The translations under genes were made by a program, and so were the position numbers. The notes under the pieces were generated by a model. The model was not told the DNA's origin, did no database searches, and saw only the letters and a program-made list of their open reading frames with translations. A DNA stretch of 64,000 nucleotides from Rummeliibacillus pycnus (lineage in GTDB: Bacteria > Bacillota > Bacilli > Bacillales_A > Planococcaceae): NCBI RefSeq assembly GCF_002884495.1, contig NZ_KZ614145.1, positions 620,001 to 684,000 on the forward strand, in the 5' to 3' direction. Positions 16,977-24,889 of the stretch are shown in pieces (position 1 is the stretch's first letter; every line of letters starts with the position of its first letter).

Positions 16977-18719
16977 GTGAAATTATTATATGAGGATGCC
17001 AAATGGAAAAAAGTAGCCTTAGCACTGCAGAATGTCAATGAAGCACATAAGTATGACAACAAATACGAGGATGCAGATGAGTTATTTAAAGATTCAAAGA
17101 ACGAGATTTCTGAAAAAGATGTCGATCATGCAATCTCTTTTAATCCTCAAGTTTATCAACCAGAGGCAAAGCCAATTCGCCAAGACTATAAAAAACTGTA
17201 TGATTATGCCAAAGGAATTGGTAAAATTATAGATGAAAAAGTAGATAGCCCTTTTTATAAATCCATTGATGGATATATACAAAAGATGGTGGACTTTAAT
17301 GTAACGTCTTACAGTACAACCAATACGATTAACGTTCAAGAAGGATTCTTATTTTCAGGTGCGAAAGAGAAAATTACCCTAAATGATTTATACGAAGCCA
17401 ATTCAACTTACTCCGCAAAACTGAAAACGGAGTATGAGGCATGGAAACTCCAAAATCCTAATGAAAAAGCATCAAAAGAAGATTATCGCCAAGCCGCTTT
17501 AAACAGTGGGGCTTTTGCATATGAAGGAATTCGAGCAGGACAGGAGAAGAAAGAGTTTTGGTATAATCTAATTGCAGCTGGCGTTGTGATTGGATTGTCC
17601 ATTGTTTGTCCGCCAGCAGGACTAGCCGCAGGTGCTGTTTATACAGCCATAGATCTTGCGGGAGCTGCCAAAGGAAAAGACCTCATCTCCGGAAGAAAAC
17701 TTTCCGATAATGAACGACTGACACGAGGCGTCTTTGCGATCGCACCAGGAGTAGGGGGACTCGCCGTAAAATCCCTATTAAAGAATGTCCCAGCACTAGC
17801 CAATGTTCTGAAAACAACTACTAAAACAATAGATGATGCCGTCAAACCGCTTAAAAACACCATTGACGGAGTAAAAACGAAATCAAAAGCCGTGTATGCG
17901 ACTGTGGTGAGTAACGCTAAAAAACTAGGTGGTCAGCATGTAGATCAACTCAAATACGCCCTGTCCCATCCAGTAGGTGCCACAGTGACCTCAAAAACAG
18001 GACAAAAAACAATTCGAGGATCTGCAAAATTTATCGATAACGCCTTACGACCAGTTGAAGTTCGAACCGTGCAAACAACAGCAGGTAACAAGGTATTTGC
18101 AGGAATTGGACGAGGCGAATCGACTGGTAAGTTAGCAGAGAAAGCTGATAGTTATATAGCCATCAAGCAGGTGGAGAAGGATGCTTTAAAGGGTACGGGT
18201 AATACTGTAAGCGATTATCTAGATAATATAATCAAGAATGGTAATGTCGATGCCGATAAATTGAATAAGCTTAAAAATACTATTCAAAATAATACTTTTA
18301 GTAAAGATGAGTTGGCTGAAATAAGTAAAAAGATGTCTGATTTAGGCATTGCTAAAGAGTATAATGAAGCATTAATTAAAATTGATTTTGGTAAGTATCT
18401 TAAAGGACTAATTGGTGACCCACCTGCTAATATGATAAATCCACATGCACATCATATTTTATTTAAAAAGGGTTTAGGTGAGGCTCAACAAAAACTTGTT
18501 CAAGAGGGTCAAGAATTATTAAGGAAGTATGGTATTGACCCTATAATTGGTGAAGAAAATTTAGTTTGGGCACCGAATAGAATTGCCGGACAACATAGTA
18601 TTGAAGCTTTAGAGAATGTTATAAATCAATTGAAAGCAGTTGATGCTGCAGGTGCAGATGTAGATGATATTATTGAAATACTAGAAGACCTTGGAAAACA
18701 AGCTGCTTCTAGGAAATAG
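16977..18719 (+). CDS. Full-length polymorphic toxin: pretoxin-TG domain with AHH nuclease tip
   Basis: 580 residues from GTG 16977, chosen because GGGGTGGAG sits 6 nt upstream; a GTG at 16965 has no such site. Residues ~1-190 are helical and unassigned (perhaps an export/LXG-like module). Residues ~200-285 form a hydrophobic then TG-rich segment (DLISGRKLSDNERLTRG, AIAPGVGG) typical of the pretoxin PT-TG domain. After VRTVQTTAGNKVFAG comes the junction KGTGNTVSDYL at codon ~406. The C-terminal tip has NPHAHHILFKKG, the AHH motif of HNH-like nuclease toxins. The family delivers a nuclease into rival cells. Confidence 0.85.
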   Translation: MKLLYEDAKWKKVALALQNVNEAHKYDNKYEDADELFKDSKNEISEKDVDHAISFNPQVYQPEAKPIRQDYKKLYDYAKGIGKIIDEKVDSPFYKSIDGYIQKMVDFNVTSYSTTNTINVQEGFLFSGAKEKITLNDLYEANSTYSAKLKTEYEAWKLQNPNEKASKEDYRQAALNSGAFAYEGIRAGQEKKEFWYNLIAAGVVIGLSIVCPPAGLAAGAVYTAIDLAGAAKGKDLISGRKLSDNERLTRGVFAIAPGVGGLAVKSLLKNVPALANVLKTTTKTIDDAVKPLKNTIDGVKTKSKAVYATVVSNAKKLGGQHVDQLKYALSHPVGATVTSKTGQKTIRGSAKFIDNALRPVEVRTVQTTAGNKVFAGIGRGESTGKLAEKADSYIAIKQVEKDALKGTGNTVSDYLDNIIKNGNVDADKLNKLKNTIQNNTFSKDELAEISKKMSDLGIAKEYNEALIKIDFGKYLKGLIGDPPANMINPHAHHILFKKGLGEAQQKLVQEGQELLRKYGIDPIIGEENLVWAPNRIAGQHSIEALENVINQLKAVDAAGADVDDIIEILEDLGKQAASRK

Positions 18720-18739
18720 AAGTTAAAGGAGAAATTAAT

Positions 18740-19249
18740 ATGGATAAGACTAAATTTGCAAAAGATATTAGAAATGCCATAAAAATTGGTCAATTGGATA
18801 CTTTAAGAGATTTGCTTGAGAAAGAGCCAGAAATGTTAACATGGATGACTCCTTTTGGTACTTGGTTACATGTAGCGGCAGCTCATGGACATTTCGAGAT
18901 AGTAGAATATCTTATTAATGCAGGAATAGATATTAATGCACAAGGTGGAACTTTCTCTACAAATGCTCTTGAAAGAGCGACTACAAAAGGACATTTAGAT
19001 ATTGCTAAATATCTAATTAGTCAGAATGTAGAGATTGATATTAGTGAACCAGATAGAAATCCTCTGTTTGCAGCAATATACGGTGGGCATTTTGAGATTG
19101 TTAAATTATTAGTTGAGAACAATATAGATATATCTATAAAATACTCTGGTGACACCATGAAAGATATGGATGCTTATGCATTTGCTATTGAAAGAGGGCA
19201 ATTAGAAATTGCTGAATATTTAAAGCAGAAGATGGATGAAAAAGAATAG
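18740..19249 (+). CDS. Ankyrin-repeat protein, probable immunity protein for the AHH toxin
   Basis: 169 residues with about four ankyrin repeats (WLHVAAAHGHFEIVEYLINAG, ALERATTKGHLDIAKYLI, PLFAAIYGGHFEIVKLLV, YAFAIERGQLEIAEYL). It starts 20 nt after the toxin stop with AAAGGAG upstream, so it is co-transcribed. Ankyrin proteins are a known immunity type beside polymorphic toxins. The pairing with the AHH nuclease is an inference from position. Confidence 0.8.
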   Translation: MDKTKFAKDIRNAIKIGQLDTLRDLLEKEPEMLTWMTPFGTWLHVAAAHGHFEIVEYLINAGIDINAQGGTFSTNALERATTKGHLDIAKYLISQNVEIDISEPDRNPLFAAIYGGHFEIVKLLVENNIDISIKYSGDTMKDMDAYAFAIERGQLEIAEYLKQKMDEKE

Positions 19250-19260
19250 GTTTTAAAAAG

Positions 19261-19552
19261 TCGATACTCCATGATGGTTGTACCATCATGGGGTACAATG
19301 TGCAATGATAGAATAGAAAAAGAAGTACGAGCTTAGGAGAGATGACATTTTACTGGGTGATGAATATAAACACATGGAATGGACATAAAACTAACGAACT
19401 CGTACAAATTCGTAAGTTTTAACGTAGTAGTTGTCATGAAAGACAATAGGTGTCATACTGTTACTATAAAACTTACAAATTTATACTTAAAAACAGATGA
19501 ACTTAAAGCACTTGATTGTCGATTAAAGGCAACAAGTGCTTTTTGTTTTTTG
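19261..19552 (+). ncRNA. Candidate structured ncRNA, unit A1
   Basis: Starts with a hairpin (CCATGATGG/CCATCATGG around TTGTA), contains the shared GAGATGACATTTTA block, then a long helix GTAAGTTTTA (19412) with TAAAACTTAC (19467) enclosing TTGTC/GACAA. It ends in an intrinsic terminator (AAAGCACTTG/CAAGTGCTTT plus T run, 19505-19552). Unit B1 keeps the long helix and the terminator. No ORF is present. Untested; no known RNA family recognised. Confidence 0.45.
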
Positions 19553-19591
19553 TGAGAAATATAAGCTTTAGACGATATAATAAATGCTATT

Positions 19592-19812
19592 GAAAATTCA
19601 TAACTTATGATGGTTGTACCATCAAAGCATTATGTTTTAATACTTGGATAGCATGAAATGTAAGATAACCTGGCGAGATGACATTTTACATGGTAGAGGG
19701 ACTTATGACACGGCATTGACAATAAACTAACGAGATTGTGCAAGCTCGTGGCGATAAACAATGGGTAACGTGAAAGGGTGTTCTTTTACTGCTTTGGATT
19801 AAAAATTTTGGG
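19592..19812 (+). repeat. Structured repeat unit A2
   Basis: Starts TTGAAAATTCATAACTTATG, carries the ATGATGG...CCATCA hairpin and GGCGAGATGACATTTTACATGG, then runs into the recombinase promoter. It shares its first ~140 nt with units A1, B2 and B3 and all of its length with B3. Confidence 0.7.
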
Positions 19813-19842
19813 TTGTAATATTACTAGAGACGGTCGTATAAT
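19813..19842 (+). promoter_or_regulatory. Promoter of recombinase copy A
   Basis: TTGTAA, 18-nt spacer, TATAAT. Conserved at the same place in copy B. Downstream, CGTTAC pairs with GTAACG directly before the GGGAGGG ribosome binding site. Confidence 0.7.
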
Positions 19843-19903
19843 ACTCGCTATTCGTTTAAAAACGTTACGAAAATTACAATTTATGTAACGGGAGGGTAAA
19901 AAG

Positions 19904-20722
19904 TTGAACGTTGTAGGGTATATACGAGTGTCGACCCAAGGACAAGCTAGAGACGGATATAGTTTGAAATATCAAGAAGAGGAAATTCAAGCATACTGTA
20001 AAGCACAGGGGTTTAACTTGATACATGTTTTTAGAGATGAAGGAATCAGTGGTGCAAAACTGAATGAAGAAGCACTGGAAATAGACAGGGTGGGCTTACA
20101 GGAAATGTTGGCTCACCTTTCTTCTGTCCAAATTGATAATGTGGTAGTGCTGAATACAAGCCGATTATGGCGGTCGGATATTGTAAAGGTGCTGAATACA
20201 AGCCGATTATGGCGGTCGGATATTGTAAAGGTGCTGATACAACGAGAGTTGAAGAAATATGGCTGTGATATTAAAAGTATTGAACAGCCCTCGTACAGTA
20301 TCCATAAAAAAGACCCCAATGACTTTTTGGTAAACGGCCTAATGGAATTATTAGACCAATATCAACGACTTGAAATTGCATTTAAGCTAACGAAAGGTAG
20401 AAATAAGAAGGCAAAGGAAGGTGGGTATGCAGGAGGAAGGGCAACATTTGGCTATACAAAACAAAAGGGTGAAAAGGAACTAAAGATACATACCGGTCAT
20501 GCAGAAGTAGTTAAACGGTTGTTTGAGATTAAACAGTTACATAGAAAATGGTCACTGTCTCGATTGGCAAAAGCATTAAATGAGGAAGGTTTTAGAACAA
20601 CTCAAGGTAAAATGTTTACCAAAGTACAAGTGAAACGCATTTTAGACCGAGAAAGCTTTTACCAAGGAATATATACATACGGACAAATACAAGCAAATGG
20701 TAAGCATCAAGCAATTATTTAA
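19904..20722 (+). CDS. Serine recombinase, truncated, with internal 42-bp duplication (copy A)
   Basis: 272 residues. The resolvase catalytic domain starts GYIRVSTQGQA with the catalytic Ser at residue 10, then the PF07508-type recombinase domain (GGRATFGYTKQKGEKE...VKRILDRESFYQGIYTYG). The protein ends at GKHQAII, where larger family members continue into a zinc ribbon and coiled coil. A perfect 42-bp tandem duplication (20147-20230) repeats VLNTSRLWRSDIVK inside the catalytic domain, absent from copy B, so this copy is probably inactive. TTG start with GGGAGGG upstream. Confidence 0.85.
   Translation: MNVVGYIRVSTQGQARDGYSLKYQEEEIQAYCKAQGFNLIHVFRDEGISGAKLNEEALEIDRVGLQEMLAHLSSVQIDNVVVLNTSRLWRSDIVKVLNTSRLWRSDIVKVLIQRELKKYGCDIKSIEQPSYSIHKKDPNDFLVNGLMELLDQYQRLEIAFKLTKGRNKKAKEGGYAGGRATFGYTKQKGEKELKIHTGHAEVVKRLFEIKQLHRKWSLSRLAKALNEEGFRTTQGKMFTKVQVKRILDRESFYQGIYTYGQIQANGKHQAII
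20147..20230 (+). repeat. Perfect 42-bp tandem duplication inside recombinase copy A
   Basis: Two identical 42-bp units at 20147-20188 and 20189-20230. In frame, adding 14 residues relative to copy B. Confidence 0.95.
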
Positions 20723-20729
20723 CAGACTA

Positions 20730-20850
20730 ACTTAAAAAAGGCTCGCATTTTCTTATAAATTACTTTGTAGCGATGAAAATGGATAGGCTTTCGTACCAAT
20801 GTGCACTGGAAGGTGAACGCTCGAACTAAGGTTGCCGGCATTTTTATTCA
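20730..20850 (+). ncRNA. Candidate IS110 bridge-RNA region, copy A
   Basis: Conserved non-coding block directly upstream of the IS110 gene. CATTTTC (20746) pairs with GAAAATG (20775), with an inner TTAC/GTAG helix that is GTTAC/GTAAC in copy B, a compensated change. GAAAATG can alternatively pair with the later GCATTTT. A loop contains CGTACC (20792-20797), complementary to GGTACG at the toxin-tip junction. IS110-type elements encode bridge RNAs in such flanks. Whether this is one is inference. Confidence 0.4.
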
Positions 20851-20872
20851 ATTGAGTAGGAGGATGAGCTAA

Positions 20873-22108
20873 ATGCATGAAAGACAGAAATACTTGTATA
20901 TAGGTGTGGATTTACATAAACACCACCATACGGCTGTTATTATTAATTGTTGGCAAGAGAAGCTGGGAGAAATACAGTTTGAAAACAAACCATCTGCATT
21001 TTCAAAGTTCTTATTAGATGTTGATAAGTTAGTTGATGATGGATTGACCCCTGTATTTGGCTTAGAAGACGTTGGAGGCTATGGAAGAGCGTTGGCACAG
21101 TTTTTAACCGACCATGGACAGGTCGTAAAAGAAGTAAACCCAGCACTTTCATACGCTGAACGAAAAAGCCATATGTCTACACAAAAGAGTGATAGCTGGG
21201 ATGCAGAATGTGTAGCACGTATACTTGTAAATAAGCTTGACCTATTACCAGACGCTAAACCACATGATTTATATTGGTCGATACAACAATTAGTTACAAG
21301 GAGAAATGCATTGGTAAAAGCCCAAGGTGCATTAAAGAACCAACTGCACATTCAATTGAGTCACCACTATCCAAGCTATAAGAAGTTTTTCTCAGAAATA
21401 GATGGAAAAACGGCATTGGCATTTTGGGAACATTACCCTTCACCGTCTTGTTTAGAAGGTGTAAGTGTGAAGCAATTGACCATATTTTTATTAGAGGCAA
21501 GTAACAATACATGTTCAGTGAAAAAAGCAAGTGAAATAATGAAGCTTGTTAAAGAAGATGGGAACACGGTAAAAGAGTACCAAGAAACAAGAGACTTTCT
21601 AGTAAGAAGTATTGTCAGAGACATTTTGTTTAAAAAGCAGGAAATAAACTATGTAGAAAAAGAATTAAAAGAGTTAATGAGTTTACTAGACTTTCAATTG
21701 AATACAATGCCAGGTATTGAACTCGTAACAGCATCAGCATTAATTGCAGAGATTGGTGATATAAGACGTTTTCCAAATGCCAACAAATTAGCAAGATTTG
21801 CGGGTATTGCGCCTGTTTACTTTGGGTCTGGTGGGAAAGGTAAGGAACAAAAAAGCAAACAGGGAAATCGGGTGCTACATGGTTTATTTTATAATTTGGC
21901 AGTACAGCAAGTGCAAGTGGCGAAAGGAAGTAAACTGCCCAGAAACCCAGTATTTTATGCTTACTACCAACGAAAACAAAAAGAAGGTAAAACAAAGGGG
22001 CAAGCATTGGTTTGTATTATGAGAAGACTAGTGAATATTGTTTATGGGATGATGAAGTACAAAACAGCCTATGAATTACCGTTAATAAAAGAGAAGGAAG
22101 TAGTTTAA
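20873..22108 (+). CDS. IS110-family transposase/recombinase (copy A)
   Basis: 411 residues. The N-terminal RuvC-like DEDD domain has YIGVDLHKH, GLEDVGGYGRAL and SDSWDAECVARIL. The C-terminal Transposase_20 domain has MPGIELVTASALIAEIGDI and GSGGKGKEQKSKQGNRVL with the presumed catalytic Ser. AGGAGGATGAGC precedes the ATG. Compared with copy B it has one extra residue in GLFYNLA (B: ALYNLA), in a conserved helix. Otherwise full length and possibly active. Confidence 0.9.
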   Translation: MHERQKYLYIGVDLHKHHHTAVIINCWQEKLGEIQFENKPSAFSKFLLDVDKLVDDGLTPVFGLEDVGGYGRALAQFLTDHGQVVKEVNPALSYAERKSHMSTQKSDSWDAECVARILVNKLDLLPDAKPHDLYWSIQQLVTRRNALVKAQGALKNQLHIQLSHHYPSYKKFFSEIDGKTALAFWEHYPSPSCLEGVSVKQLTIFLLEASNNTCSVKKASEIMKLVKEDGNTVKEYQETRDFLVRSIVRDILFKKQEINYVEKELKELMSLLDFQLNTMPGIELVTASALIAEIGDIRRFPNANKLARFAGIAPVYFGSGGKGKEQKSKQGNRVLHGLFYNLAVQQVQVAKGSKLPRNPVFYAYYQRKQKEGKTKGQALVCIMRRLVNIVYGMMKYKTAYELPLIKEKEVV

Positions 22109-22162
22109 TAAGGTTATAAACGGGTGACTTTTTTTATTTAAGTTTTTAAGATTACAACATAG

Positions 22163-22612
22163 GGTACGGGTGAAACCATATCTAAAAAGAAATCAATACC
22201 TGATTTTGTGAAAAAACAATGGGAAGCAGGAAATAGATTTAATAAAGAAAATCGTCCTCGATATCCTTATAATGAAGTAGAGTTAGAGGCAAAGGAAATC
22301 AATGGAAAGAAGTATGTTGTTGATTCTTATGTTCCAGGTGAGGAAATTGTCTCGAGGAAATTTACTCAACTGGCTGAAGTAAAAGAAACGACGGCATTAA
22401 GTTATTTAAGTGAGTTTACTAAAAAGTATTCTTCGGGTTCGGAAATTTCCTCTGGTAAATTTAACCCTAATGCTTTAAAGGGTGGTCGACTGGAGGGAGA
22501 ATTAATTTTGGAAGTGCCTGTACAAACCAAGCCAGTTCCACAAAAAATCATTGATGAGGCTAATTTGAAAGGAATTATTATTCGCGATATTAATGGGAAG
22601 GTGTATAATTAA
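22163..22612 (+). pseudogene. Orphan polymorphic-toxin C-terminal tip 1 (EIVSRK type)
   Basis: The reading frame begins right after the in-frame TAG of the element end, with GGT ACG GGT GAA ACC, matching KGTG at the tip junction of the full-length toxin. The tip (~149 residues) contains NRPRYPYNEVEL, VDSYVPGEEIVSRKFTQL and LEVPVQTKPVPQ, a domain found at the ends of many secreted toxins. D...E(IVSR)K is compatible with a PD-(D/E)xK nuclease, but this is a guess. The first start codon is a GTG at 22208 with no ribosome binding site, so the tip looks silent without a toxin N-terminus. Confidence 0.7.
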
Positions 22613-23070
22613 TGGAAATTTACTATTGTGATAAGTGGTCTAATATAAAAAAGAAACCTTGGAATATTATTGATGAAAATACAGCAAAGACACTTCATGA
22701 AAATAGTCATCCATATACTGCTGTTCTAAGTGATGGAGAGCAGCCAAAGTATCTAGTAAATGTCACTGATAAATGGGTATCAGTAAGTTTTCTGGATGAT
22801 TTTGGTCGTAAATATTTAAACTACGATTTTATAGTTAAAGAAGATAATAGGATATTCCTAAGGACAATAATGTATTGGGAGTATGAAGGAGATACACAAT
22901 TAAAGAGTATGATTTTTGGGTATCAAGAAAATGGTCATATTGCTATGGAACAAAGAGATTCTAAAACTGGAGAAGTAGAAGAACGAGAGACAAAAGATGA
23001 TGTAACAAGAAATTGGGATATATTCCCGGAGTTTGGCCAATATTTATATTTGTGCAAAGAAGAGAGATAA
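22612..23070 (+). CDS. Probable immunity protein for orphan toxin tip 1
   Basis: 152 residues, acidic and soluble, with Trp/Tyr-rich N-terminus (EIYYCDKWSNIKKKPW) and a TGEVEERETKDDVTRNW tail segment. The ATG overlaps the toxin stop by one base (TAATG), which implies translational coupling. I do not recognise a named Imm family with certainty. The role is inferred from position. An intact immunity gene behind a headless tip is typical of orphan cassettes. Confidence 0.65.
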   Translation: MEIYYCDKWSNIKKKPWNIIDENTAKTLHENSHPYTAVLSDGEQPKYLVNVTDKWVSVSFLDDFGRKYLNYDFIVKEDNRIFLRTIMYWEYEGDTQLKSMIFGYQENGHIAMEQRDSKTGEVEERETKDDVTRNWDIFPEFGQYLYLCKEER

Positions 23071-23076
23071 TATATT

Positions 23077-23352
23077 TGAAAATCGAGAGTCCATAGGAAA
23101 TATCAAGATATTTAGCTTTGAACATAAGAACAATAACGAGGCGAGATGGCATTCTATTGGCTACGAATATAAAAACATGAAATAAACTGGAAATAATAAA
23201 CTGGTAAGTTTTAAAGTTATTACTTGTCACGACATATAAAAGTGTCATATTGCTTCTATGAAAACTTATCCATTTAAAGCTACTTAAAAACAGATGAACT
23301 TTAAAGCACTTGATTGTTGATTAAATACAACAAGTGCTTTTTATTTTGTTTA
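23077..23352 (+). ncRNA. Candidate structured ncRNA, unit B1
   Basis: Counterpart of A1. Keeps GGCGAGATGGCATTCTA, the helix GGTAAGTTTT (23203) with AAAACTTATC (23260), where the end pair is now G-U compatible, TTGTCAC/GACA and the terminator AAAGCACTTG/CAAGTGCTTT (23303-23352). The first hairpin has diverged. Helix and terminator retained while other bases drift suggest a functional RNA. Confidence 0.45.
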
Positions 23353-23391
23353 TGAGAAATTTATGCATTGAATTACTAAAAAAAAGATTGT

Positions 23392-23635
23392 ATGAAATTC
23401 AAAGCTCATGAAGGTAGTACCATCATGGAGTATTGATTTTATATTTGGATTTTGTAAGAAGTACGATAAACAGGCGAGATGACATTTTACATGCCAAGAG
23501 GACTTATGGTACTGCAAAACCCACAAACTAAAGACAATGACAAAGCTCGTAATGCTAAAGGTGGTATCGATACGGATACATAAAGATAGTGAATAATAAA
23601 AAGTGAAGATTTTTGAGTGAGACAATAAGAATGTG
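23392..23635 (+). repeat. Structured repeat unit B2
   Basis: Starts TATGAAATTCAAAGCTCATG, has GGTAGTACCATCATGGAG and GGCGAGATGACATTTTACATG, then a tail unlike A2 or B3. An extra unit not present in copy A; no terminator and no promoter seen. Confidence 0.65.
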
Positions 23636-23640
23636 ATTTG

Positions 23641-23864
23641 TTTGAGAATCGAAAGCTCATGATGGTTGTACCATCATGGAGTATCGTGTTAACACTTGGA
23701 TAGTAAGAAAAGTACGATAATTAGGCGAGATGACATTTTATATGGCAGGGGTAGTTATGACAGGGAATGGCTAAAAAACTAACGAGAATGACAAAGCTCT
23801 TGGCGATAAAAGGTAGGTTACGTAAGAAGGTTACTAGTTTAGCATCAGGCAGACAAAAATTGGG
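23641..23864 (+). repeat. Structured repeat unit B3
   Basis: Starts TTTGAGAATCGAAAGCTCATG, has the best-preserved hairpin (CATGATGG/CCATCATG around TTGTA) and GGCGAGATGACATTTTATATGG, and leads into the recombinase promoter just like A2. Confidence 0.7.
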
Positions 23865-23894
23865 TTGTATTTTTACTAGAGAGGGTCGTATAAT
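23865..23894 (+). promoter_or_regulatory. Promoter of recombinase copy B
   Basis: TTGTAT, 18-nt spacer, TATAAT, followed by the CGTTAC/GTAACG inverted repeat before GGGAGGG. Confidence 0.7.
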
Positions 23895-23955
23895 ACTCGC
23901 TATTCGTTAAAAAGCGTTACACAAATTAAAATTTATGTAACGGGAGGGTGAGAAG

Positions 23956-24732
23956 TTGAACGTTGTTGGGTATATACGTGTCTCGACACAAGGGCAAGCA
24001 AAAGATGGATACAGCTTGAAATATCAAGAAGATGAAATTAAAGGGTATTGTAAAGAACAAGGCTGGAACTTGATCCATATTTTTAGAGATGAAGGAATTA
24101 GTGGTGCAAAACTGAATGAAGAAGCATTAGAAATTGACAGGGTGGGCTTACAGGAAATGTTGGCTCACCTTTCGTCTGTCCAAGTTGATTATGTGGTAGT
24201 ACTGAACACAAGCCGATTATGGAGGTCGGATATAGTGAAGGTACTCATACAACGAGAGCTGAAGAAATATGACTGTGACATTAAAAGCATTGAACAACCT
24301 ATGTACAGTATCCATAAGAAAGACCCCAATGACTTTTTGGTCAATGGCTTAATGGAGTTATTAGACCAATATCAACGGCTTGAGATAGCGCTAAAGCTAA
24401 CAAAAGGAAGAAACAAGAAAGCGAAGGAAGGTGGATATGCAGGAGGAAGGGCGACATTTGGCTATATCAAACAAAAGGGTGAAAAAGAACTAAAAATACA
24501 TAACGGGCATGCAGAAGTAGTAAAACGGTTGTTTGAACTGAAACAGATACATAAAAAATGGTCACTGTCTAAGTTGGCAGAAGCATTGAATAAAGAAGGT
24601 TATCAAACAACGCAAGGGAAAGCATTTACGAAAGTACAAGTGAAACGCATTTTAGACCGACAGAGCTTTTATCAAGGGATTTATACATACGGACAAATAA
24701 AAGCAAGTGGCAAACATGAAGCAATAATTTAA
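23956..24732 (+). CDS. Serine recombinase, short form (copy B)
   Basis: 258 residues, resolvase catalytic domain (GYIRVSTQGQAKDGYS, Ser10) plus recombinase domain, ending at GKHEAII like copy A. Lacks the 42-bp duplication, so the catalytic domain is intact (VVVLNTSRLWRSDIVKVLIQREL). Both copies stop at the same residue, so the short form is a stable feature of the element, not a recent accident. TTG start with GGGAGGG upstream. Confidence 0.88.
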   Translation: MNVVGYIRVSTQGQAKDGYSLKYQEDEIKGYCKEQGWNLIHIFRDEGISGAKLNEEALEIDRVGLQEMLAHLSSVQVDYVVVLNTSRLWRSDIVKVLIQRELKKYDCDIKSIEQPMYSIHKKDPNDFLVNGLMELLDQYQRLEIALKLTKGRNKKAKEGGYAGGRATFGYIKQKGEKELKIHNGHAEVVKRLFELKQIHKKWSLSKLAEALNKEGYQTTQGKAFTKVQVKRILDRQSFYQGIYTYGQIKASGKHEAII

Positions 24733-24738
24733 TAGGTG

Positions 24739-24860
24739 ACTTAAAAAAGGGACTCATTTTCTTATAAGTTACGATGTAACGATGAAAATGGATAGGCTTT
24801 CGTACCAATGCGCACCAATAGGTGAACGCTCGAACTAAGGTTGCCGGCATTTTCATTCAA
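24739..24860 (+). ncRNA. Candidate IS110 bridge-RNA region, copy B
   Basis: Same block as 20730-20850. CATTTTC (24755) pairs with GAAAATG (24784) and inner GTTAC with GTAAC. CGTACC (24801-24806) is kept. The adjacent loop differs: GCGCACCAATAGG here, GTGCACTGGAAGG in copy A, while the flanking AGGTGAACGCTCGAACTAAGG is unchanged. Variable loop within a fixed scaffold is what guide RNAs show. Confidence 0.4.
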
Positions 24861-24889
24861 TAATTGACAACTGAATAGGAGGATGAGCC

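Larger units (their letters stand above)
19255..22162 (+). mobile_element. Composite element copy A: structured repeats, serine recombinase, IS110 recombinase
   Basis: About 2.9 kb between the ankyrin immunity gene and the first orphan toxin tip. Order: repeat unit A1 (with terminator), unit A2, truncated serine recombinase, ~120-nt structured spacer, IS110-type transposase, then the 3' end TTAAGATTACAACATAG. Copy B (23073-26175) has the same order and ends with the same bases. The 3' end abuts the toxin-tip codon GGT exactly. No terminal inverted repeats were seen, as is common for IS110. The left limit is set only by the repeats. Confidence 0.65.

Noticed and set aside
19261..23955. CRISPR array
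   Set aside because: The repeat units are ~250-300 bp, degenerate and of different lengths; there are no regular short repeats with unique spacers anywhere in the window.
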